Positions 22,514-27,375 of a stretch of 27,375 nt of DNA are shown here, piece by piece. A program made the position numbers and the translations under genes. Source of the DNA: JACQNR01 sp049515175 (GTDB taxonomy: Bacteria > Acidobacteriota > Terriglobia > UBA7540); contig JBEKUI010000021.1 of the NCBI GenBank assembly GCA_049515175.1, positions 1 to 27,375 on the forward strand. The letters are read 5' to 3'. Position 1 is the first letter of the stretch. Each line of letters starts with the position of its first letter. Under the pieces are notes generated by a model. The model searched no databases, had not been told where the DNA came from, and saw only the letters and a list, made by a program, of their open reading frames with translations.

Positions 22514-23857
22514 CTACTTGGCGAATCGGCGCCAGATGAAATAGGCCGGGATGCCGGAGAGGACCAGAGCGAGGCCGATCAAGGATTCGCGGGGGGTGCG
22601 GAACAGCGTGTTCAAGACGATGGCAATCGCGGCCACGGAAAACGCCACGGGCACGACGGGGTAACCCCAGACGCGATAGGGGCGCGCGAGCTGCGGCTGC
22701 TGGCGGCGCAAGACAATCACCGCGGCGGTGGAGGCGGAGTAGAAAATCCAGGCGGCAAAGATGACGTAAGTGTAGAGCTGCTCGTAGGTGCCGCTCACGG
22801 CGAGCACCATCGCCCAGACGCCCTGGAGGACCAGCGCGGCGGCGGGCGTTTCAAAGCGCGGGTGGACTCGACCCACCGCCGGGAAGAACGAGCCGTCGCG
22901 CGCCATGGCGTAGAGCACGCGCGCGCCGCCGAGAATGTTGCCGTTAAGCGCCCCGAAGATGGAGCAAAGAATCATGCCGGAAACCAGTGTCGCGCCCCAC
23001 GGCCCGGCCAGCAGTTCCATGGCTTTGGCGGCGACGCGCTGATGGTCCGCCAGCGCCCCGAGCGAAAGGACGCGAAGGTAAGCGAAATTGGCGCTGAAAT
23101 AAACGATGATGACCACCGCCATTCCCAGCAGGAAACTGCGGGGCAGGACGCGCGCGGGGTCCTTCACTTCGCCCGCCGCGTAGGAAAGATGATGCCAGCC
23201 GTGATAAGCCCAAAGCACTCCGACGAGCGCCACGCCAAAACTTCCCCAGGTCGTCGCCGGAGTGGGAAGAGGCTGGCTGGCGGGGAGCGCCGTGACGCCG
23301 CGCGAGAAGATTGCGAAGCTGATAATCATCGCCAGGCCCAGGAGCTTGGTGAACATGAAGATGACCTGCACCGCGGCGCCCTTGCGGACCCCGGCGATAT
23401 TTACGCTGGTGAGCAGGACGATGACGCCGCAGGCGATGAACTTCTGTTGCCAGGGATTGAAGGGGAAGAAGGCGCCGCTGTAGATGCTGAAGGCGACGGC
23501 GAGGGTGGCAATTCCGCCGGTTTCAACGACCATGAGCATCGCCCAGCCGTAGAGAAAGGCCACCAGCTTGCCGTATGCCTGCCGCAGATAGACGTAGATG
23601 CCGCCCGCTTCCGGCGTGGCAGCGCCCAGTTCCGCCAGCGACAGCGCGCCGGCGAGCGACAGCACTCCGCCCACAATCCAGACGAGGTAGAGGCTCCCAA
23701 CCGAACCGACGTGGAGCGCCACATTGTGGGGGACCAGGAAGATTCCCGAGCCGATGATCGTGCCCACAACGAGCGCCGTGGAAGCCAGCGAGCCGATCGC
23801 CCGCGGCAGCCCGCCCGGCCCCGGATGCTCTTCGGGTTTGGCAGTGAGGGAGGACAT
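22514..23857 (-). CDS. LAT-type APC amino acid permease
   Basis: 447 residues with about 12 membrane helices. The opening LPRAIGSLASTALVVGTIIGSGIFLVP is the helix 1 signature of the L-type (LAT) amino acid transporter branch. GAATPEAGGIYVYLRQAYG and LWAYHGWHHLSYAAGEVKDPARVLPRS match helix 3 and helix 6 features of that family. It probably imports or exchanges neutral amino acids, and stands next to amino-acid-processing genes. The frame is open to 23971, but the extra 38 residues would include the promoter, so ATG 23857 is used. TAG stop lies in TAGCGCCGCGCC. Confidence 0.9.
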   Translation of the reverse strand: MSSLTAKPEEHPGPGGLPRAIGSLASTALVVGTIIGSGIFLVPHNVALHVGSVGSLYLVWIVGGVLSLAGALSLAELGAATPEAGGIYVYLRQAYGKLVAFLYGWAMLMVVETGGIATLAVAFSIYSGAFFPFNPWQQKFIACGVIVLLTSVNIAGVRKGAAVQVIFMFTKLLGLAMIISFAIFSRGVTALPASQPLPTPATTWGSFGVALVGVLWAYHGWHHLSYAAGEVKDPARVLPRSFLLGMAVVIIVYFSANFAYLRVLSLGALADHQRVAAKAMELLAGPWGATLVSGMILCSIFGALNGNILGGARVLYAMARDGSFFPAVGRVHPRFETPAAALVLQGVWAMVLAVSGTYEQLYTYVIFAAWIFYSASTAAVIVLRRQQPQLARPYRVWGYPVVPVAFSVAAIAIVLNTLFRTPRESLIGLALVLSGIPAYFIWRRFAK

Positions 23858-23896
23858 GGAGTGATTCAGAATTTCTTTACCCGCCCCGAGCGCGCC

Positions 23897-23902
23897 ATTA
23901 TA
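23897..23902 (-). promoter_or_regulatory. -10 element (TATAAT) of the permease gene
   Basis: A perfect TATAAT on the minus strand at 23902-23897, without a clear -35. Start near 23890 leaves a leader of about 33 bases before ATG 23857, supporting that start. Confidence 0.5.
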
Positions 23903-23954
23903 CTGGGTGCCGTTCCTTTTGCGCGAAAAAGTTCGTGGTGGTCCGATTTGACGG

Positions 23955-24031
23955 GGTAGCGGCGAGTTCATCTTGCCCGGCAGCGGGTGGAAGGTGCAAA
24001 GTTAGTGCTGTCCGGCGGCGTAAATCCGCCG
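23955..24031. repeat. Second GGTAGCGG unit plus CGGCGG hairpin upstream of the SDR gene
   Basis: 23955-23977 matches 20456-20478 at 19 of 23 positions, and its stem (GGCGAG / CTTGCC) is kept by wobble pairs. CGGCGG (24013-24018) pairs with CCGCCG (24026-24031) around CGTAAAT. The second hairpin lies about 35 bases before the SDR start, so it may sit in the leader. Confidence 0.6.
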
Positions 24032-24065
24032 CTGCGTCCCGAGAAGATAGACGAAGGAGCATTGA

Positions 24066-24857
24066 ATGGCGGTTAAGATGACGACGGCGGAGGAGGCTCC
24101 GTTCATTCCGCACCGGTTCGACGGCCAGGTGGCACTGGTGGTGGGCGGTGCGCAAGGCATCGGGAAGGCGATTGCCGTCCGCCTGGCGCGGGAGGGTGCG
24201 CAACTGGTCATCGCCGATGTGGACCGGGCGATGATGGCGCGGACGGAACGCGAAATCGGCGCGGAGGGCGGACGCGCTCAGACCATCTTCTGCGACGTGA
24301 ACAAGCGCGCGCAAGTGGACCGGATGGTCGCACAGACCCTCCGCCGGCACCGGCGCATCGACGTGATGGTTTACGTGGCGGGGGTGGTGCGCGGCCTGCC
24401 CTTCGAGAAGACCGAAGAAAAGGACTGGGACTACGTGCTCGACGTGAACCTCAAGGGCGCGTTTTTGGCGGCGCGGGCGGTCGTGCCGCAGATGATCAAG
24501 CAGCGGCGCGGCAAGCTGGTCTTCATGGCTTCGACGAACAGTTGGGATGCCGAAGCCGAACTCGCCGCCTACAACGCTTCCAAGGCGGGCATCTTTTTGC
24601 TCGCGAAAACCCTGGCGCGCGAGCTGGGGCACCACGGAATCAACTCCAACGCCGTCGGGCCGGGACTGATTCGCACCCGCCTCTCCGAGCCCTTCATTCA
24701 GGACCCGACATTCATCAAGAAGTATGAGCACTTGATTCCCGTCGGGCGCATCGGGGTTCCCCAAGACGTCGCCGGGCCGGTGGCGTTTCTCGCCTCGCGC
24801 GACGCGGATTACGTGAACGGCGTGTTGCTTTTTGTGGACGGCGGTCAACTGGCCTAG
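24066..24857 (+). CDS. Short-chain dehydrogenase/reductase
   Basis: 263 residues, normal for the classical SDR family. Cofactor loop VGGAQGIG (26-33), Asp51 after beta2 (pointing to NAD rather than NADP), YVAGV (103-107) in place of the usual NAG, Asn128, Ser156 and YNASK (169-173) are the active-site elements. The SDR C-terminus GVLLFVDGGQLA is intact. It oxidises or reduces an alcohol/ketone; the substrate is unknown, though the company of RidA and a PLP aldolase-like enzyme points to hydroxy-amino acids or their keto products. GAAGGAG precedes the ATG. The next gene begins 16 bases later, so they share a transcript. Confidence 0.9.
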   Translation: MAVKMTTAEEAPFIPHRFDGQVALVVGGAQGIGKAIAVRLAREGAQLVIADVDRAMMARTEREIGAEGGRAQTIFCDVNKRAQVDRMVAQTLRRHRRIDVMVYVAGVVRGLPFEKTEEKDWDYVLDVNLKGAFLAARAVVPQMIKQRRGKLVFMASTNSWDAEAELAAYNASKAGIFLLAKTLARELGHHGINSNAVGPGLIRTRLSEPFIQDPTFIKKYEHLIPVGRIGVPQDVAGPVAFLASRDADYVNGVLLFVDGGQLA

Positions 24858-24873
24858 AGGAGGAAAAGGAGTC

Positions 24874-25182
24874 ATGGCAGTCATCATGCGTTTCGTGCAA
24901 CGTTTTCAAGCGGACAAGCGGAAGGAATTCATGGAACTGGAGAAGGAATTCGCGCGCCTGGAGCACCAGGGCACGCTCACGCCGGGTTTGCGGATGGCGC
25001 CGCTGGCAGCGCGCGAGCCGGGAAACACTTTGGTATGGGAGTCCAAGTTCGACGACCTGGCGGCCGCCGAACGGGCGCTCAAGACGCTCGAAACCAGCGG
25101 CGACCATCAGCGCCTTCTCGACAAACAGATTCCCTATTTTCAGGAAGCGTGGGTGGAGTTCTACGAAGTTCTGGATTTCTAG
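24874..25182 (+). CDS. Small 102-aa protein, dimeric alpha/beta-barrel-like
   Basis: 102 residues starting MAVIMRFVQRFQADKRKEFMELEKEFARLEHQ. The pattern beta-alpha-beta-beta-alpha-beta (short strands VIMRFVQRF, TLVWESKF, WVEFYEVLDF with two helices) resembles NIPSNAP or ABM-type dimeric alpha/beta barrels, but I do not recognise the family by motif. No catalytic residue stands out. AGGAGGAAAAGGAGTC lies directly before ATG 24874, a very strong ribosome site, so the earlier frame start at 24832 is not used. It lies between SDR and RidA and is probably part of that metabolic operon. The TAG stop begins a TAGCGGGC hairpin. Confidence 0.75.
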   Translation: MAVIMRFVQRFQADKRKEFMELEKEFARLEHQGTLTPGLRMAPLAAREPGNTLVWESKFDDLAAAERALKTLETSGDHQRLLDKQIPYFQEAWVEFYEVLDF

Positions 25183-25190
25183 CGGGCTGC

Positions 25191-25208
25191 CGCGCGATTC
25201 ATCGCGCG
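25191..25208. repeat. TAGCGGG hairpin after the 102-aa gene
   Basis: CGCGCGA (25191-25197) pairs with TCGCGCG (25202-25208) around TTCA, beginning 8 bases after the stop TAG (25180-25182). It lies inside the SDR-RidA operon, so it may stabilise or attenuate the message. Confidence 0.5.
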
Positions 25209-25248
25209 CGGACCGATTCAAGACACCATCTCTATTTCAGGAGCGACT

Positions 25249-25626
25249 ATGCGCAAAGTGATACAGACCAGTGAGGCACCTCTCCCTCGGGGGGTCTATT
25301 CCCAGGCGATCGTTTCCGACGGTTTTGTGTTCGTGGCCGGGCAGGCTGCTGTTAATCCGAAGACCAACGAGCTGGAATTCGGCGACATCAAATCGGAAGC
25401 GCGCCGCACGCTGGAGAACATCCGCGCCATTCTGGAAGCGGCGGGCAGCTCGCTGCGCGATGTGGTGAGGGTGGGCGTGTTCCTCTCCGATATCAACGAC
25501 TTCGCGGCGATGAATGAAGTCTACAAGCAATTCTTCTCCGAGGATCCGCCGGCGCGCACGACGGTGGGATGTCAGTTGCCCAAGATCAAGATCGAGATCG
25601 ATTGCGTGGCGCGCGTGCGCTCGTAG
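25249..25626 (+). CDS. RidA family enamine/imine deaminase
   Basis: 125 residues, the family length. GVYSQA (15-20), Arg103 in PARTTVG and Glu116 in IEIDCVA are the substrate-carboxylate and activating residues of active RidA members. RidA hydrolyses reactive enamines/imines made by PLP dehydratases, releasing the keto acid and ammonia. CAGGAGCG precedes the ATG. The PLP enzyme encoded next could produce 2-aminoacrylate-like intermediates, so this copy is probably dedicated to that reaction (inference). The subfamily (RidA proper versus Rid1-7) cannot be fixed without a tree. Confidence 0.92.
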   Translation: MRKVIQTSEAPLPRGVYSQAIVSDGFVFVAGQAAVNPKTNELEFGDIKSEARRTLENIRAILEAAGSSLRDVVRVGVFLSDINDFAAMNEVYKQFFSEDPPARTTVGCQLPKIKIEIDCVARVRS

Positions 25627-25646
25627 GCTGCGCGCGGGCGCAAGTA

Positions 25647-25668
25647 GGGGCACCGAGCCTTGTGCCCC
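25647..25668. repeat. GGGGCAC hairpin before the PLP-enzyme gene
   Basis: GGGGCAC (25647-25653) pairs with GTGCCCC (25662-25668) around CGAGCCTT, 16 bases before ATG 25685 and just before the TGGAGG ribosome site. It is preceded by TAG like the other repeats here and could influence translation. Confidence 0.5.
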
Positions 25669-25684
25669 GGTTGTGGAGGATTCG

Positions 25685-26779
25685 ATGCACGTCAATGAAC
25701 TGTCCACGCCGGCGCTCGCCATCGACCTGGATGTTCTGGAGCGCAACCTCGACCGCATGGCGAAGATGTGCCGGGAGCAGGGGGTGGGCCTGCGTCCGCA
25801 TATCAAGACCCACAAGACGCCGGAGCTCGCGCGCATGCAGGTCGAGCGCGGCGCCGTCGGGCTGACCGCCGCCAAAGTGGGGGAAGCGGAAGTGATGGCG
25901 GGTGCCGGGCTCGACGACATCCTGGTCGCCTTCCCCATCTTCGGGGCGGAGAAGTTGCGCCGCCTGGCGGCCCTTGCCAAAGCGCGGCGAATCCTGATCT
26001 CGCTCGACGACGAGGCCACCGCGCAGGAGTTGTCGCAGGCGGCGAGCGCCCAAGGCGTGACGGTGGGAGTTCTCGTCGAGTTCGACGCGGGATTCCACCG
26101 GTGCGGCCTGCGCCCCGGCCCCGACCTCGTGGCGCTGGCGAAGCGGATTGAGGCGTTGCCCGGCCTGCGGTTTCGCGGTCTGATGACCTACTTCGGAAAC
26201 GTCTGGGGGCCGCGCGAAGACCGCCAGAGGGAAGCGCGGCAGGTGGCGGGAGAAGTGGCGAAGGCGCACGCTGCGTTCGCCGAAGCCCGCCTGCCGGTCG
26301 AAATCGTTTCGGGAGGCTCGACGCCTTCGGCGGAATTCGCCGGCGAAATCGGCGGGCTGACCGAAATCCGGCCCGGCACTTACGTTTACAACGATCTCAA
26401 CACGCACTACCAGGGAGCCTGCCGGCTGGAAGACTGCGCCGCCCGCGTCGTGGTCACCGTCGTCTCGACCGCCGTGCCGGGGAAGGCGATCATCGACGCC
26501 GGATCCAAAACGTTTTCCTCCGATCTGCTGGGCTCGGGTCCGAAAACCGGGTACGGGCTCGTGGTGGAGGCTCCCGACGCTCCCATCATCAAACTCAACG
26601 AAGAGCATGGCCATCTCGACATCACAAAATCCAGCCACCCATTTCGGGTCGGAGAAGTTTTGACCGTCGTCCCCAACCACGTCTGCACGTGCGTGAACAT
26701 GCACGAAGAAGTATTCCTGGTTCGGCAGGGCGAGGTCACGGGCTCCTGGCGCGTGGCGGCACGCGGGAAGATCCGCTAG
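25685..26779 (+). CDS. D-threonine aldolase / D-serine dehydratase-like PLP enzyme
   Basis: 364 residues. Alanine-racemase-type barrel with RPHIKTHKTPE; Lys41 is the PLP-binding lysine. The C-terminal D-TA/DSD domain shows PNHVCTC (330-336) with His332 and Cys334, the divalent-metal pair. These enzymes either cleave D-3-hydroxy amino acids to glycine plus an aldehyde, or dehydrate D-serine or D-3-hydroxyaspartate to an enamine. Which reaction applies cannot be told here, but RidA upstream favours an enamine-producing dehydratase. ATG 25685 follows TGGAGG; the frame's earlier start at 25514 lies inside ridA and is not used. Last gene of the cassette. Confidence 0.92.
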   Translation: MHVNELSTPALAIDLDVLERNLDRMAKMCREQGVGLRPHIKTHKTPELARMQVERGAVGLTAAKVGEAEVMAGAGLDDILVAFPIFGAEKLRRLAALAKARRILISLDDEATAQELSQAASAQGVTVGVLVEFDAGFHRCGLRPGPDLVALAKRIEALPGLRFRGLMTYFGNVWGPREDRQREARQVAGEVAKAHAAFAEARLPVEIVSGGSTPSAEFAGEIGGLTEIRPGTYVYNDLNTHYQGACRLEDCAARVVVTVVSTAVPGKAIIDAGSKTFSSDLLGSGPKTGYGLVVEAPDAPIIKLNEEHGHLDITKSSHPFRVGEVLTVVPNHVCTCVNMHEEVFLVRQGEVTGSWRVAARGKIR

Positions 26780-26797
26780 AGGATTGCTGAACAATGA

Positions 26798-26820
26798 TGT
26801 AGAGGCGGCTTGATGCCGCC
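26798..26820. repeat. TGTAGAGGCGGC hairpin repeat
   Basis: GGCGGC (26804-26809) pairs with GCCGCC (26815-26820) around TTGAT, preceded by TGTAGA. It lies 20 bases after the PLP-enzyme stop. No T run follows, so termination is not certain. Confidence 0.55.
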
Positions 26821-26904
26821 ACCGGGACGGAAAACCCTCGACTTCTTGCGGGGCAAACCCGACGCCACGGTGTCAGGCGGGATACCCCCCCCAGGTGAAG
26901 TTCG

Positions 26905-27219
26905 GTGGTTATTACGATCAACTCCGAGCTGGATGACCCCGGGAGCGTTGTTCAGGCCTTCCGACGTGAATCCGGCCGGCTTCGTTCGCTCACCAAAGTG
27001 GTAATCGGCCCGGCGAAAACGGTCATCCAGGATATCAATCGTGACACGATGGAGTTTGAGGGGTTGGGATTTGGAGCGTCGGCGCTGCAAGCTCTTTTGC
27101 GCGAGCTGGGCGTGGTCTGCGAAGCGCAGGTTCTCCAAAGGGCCGCGGCCGAAGGACACGACGTCGAGTTCCCGCTTTCGGCGCGGTTCCCATGGGGTTG
27201 GGAACGAGTCAGTGGCTGA
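26905..27219 (+). CDS. Hypothetical protein, uncertain
   Basis: A 104-codon frame from GTG 26905 (MVITINSELDD..) with plausible alpha/beta composition (LTKVVIGPAKTVIQDINRDTMEFEGLGFGASALQALLRELGVVCEAQ). AGGTGAAG lies about 9 bases before the GTG. I recognise no family or motif. It could be a real small gene between the PLP enzyme and the tRNA, or a chance open frame in GC-rich DNA. A minus-strand frame overlaps it (26776-27159) and looks less protein-like. Confidence 0.35.
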   Translation: MVITINSELDDPGSVVQAFRRESGRLRSLTKVVIGPAKTVIQDINRDTMEFEGLGFGASALQALLRELGVVCEAQVLQRAAAEGHDVEFPLSARFPWGWERVSG

Positions 27220-27267
27220 GGCGCGACACCAGGCCCTTGGCCGAAGGGGCGCTTCCTCCGCCCGCCG

Positions 27268-27276
27268 TGTTACACT
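27268..27276 (+). promoter_or_regulatory. Extended -10 promoter of the tRNA gene (TGTTACACT)
   Basis: TG at 27268-27269, one base, then TACACT at 27271-27276. Predicted start near 27283 is almost at the mature tRNA 5' end, so the transcript would need very little 5' trimming. Confidence 0.5.
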
Positions 27277-27283
27277 GGTCGCT

Positions 27284-27373
<90 letters not shown>

Positions 27374-27375
27374 TT

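Noticed and set aside
22463..23959. 498-codon plus-strand frame opposite the LAT permease
   Set aside because: Same antisense signature opposite membrane helices; no family resemblance.
25586..26794. 402-codon minus-strand frame opposite the PLP enzyme
   Set aside because: Opposite a clearly conserved enzyme with PLP and metal sites; shadow.

Overview
The window is GC-rich DNA from a Gram-negative-type bacterium, most likely a member of the Acidobacteriota. That placement is an inference. It rests on a zinc-ribbon Ser/Thr kinase beside secreted PEGA proteins, an alternative complex III-like operon, an intergenic palindrome reading GTCATTCTGAGC..GAAGAATCCC that I remember from acidobacterial assemblies, and many short hairpin repeats. 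No phage, transposase or CRISPR array is visible. A tRNA-Ser(UGA) closes the window.

Layout. 1-632: 3' part of an outer-membrane beta-barrel gene. 633-1133: repeat-rich spacer. 1134-1823 (-): CmcI-like hydroxylase or methyltransferase with an N-terminal membrane anchor. 1824-2851: spacer with degenerate low-complexity tandem words and hairpins. 2852-7351 (+): transmembrane Ser/Thr kinase followed by two paralogous secreted PEGA proteins that share an unrecognised C-terminal HxHG..CxG domain. 7557-10558 (+): pncB-pncA NAD salvage pair overlapping a secreted TPR-metzincin gene. 10669-13174 (+): UspA, an APC permease and a DUF5684 membrane protein. 13580-14158 (+): efp with an unusual tip loop.

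14256-20309 (-): a six-gene respiratory operon: pentaheme cytochrome (actA), Tat-exported molybdopterin-oxidoreductase-like subunit (actB1), separate four-cluster ferredoxin subunit (actB2), NrfD-like quinol subunit (actC), DUF3341 (actD) and a monoheme cytochrome c (actE). It should move electrons from membrane quinol to periplasmic cytochrome c. Compared with textbook ACIII, actB is split, the B1 half keeps a CxxCxxxC..C motif, and no actF is present in the window.

20581-26779: GNAT acetyltransferase (+), cytosolic BNR-repeat protein (-), LAT-type amino acid permease (-), then a same-strand cassette SDR - 102-aa protein - RidA - D-threonine aldolase-like PLP enzyme. The last four genes suggest uptake and catabolism of (D-)amino acids, with RidA clearing enamine or imine intermediates. 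Every gene in this block ends in TAG, and in four of them that TAG is the first bases of a TAGCG hairpin repeat.

Most promising for something undescribed: the shared HxHG..CxG domain of the kinase-linked paralogs, the split ACIII/Qrc-like complex, and the TAGCG hairpin family with its low-complexity companions.
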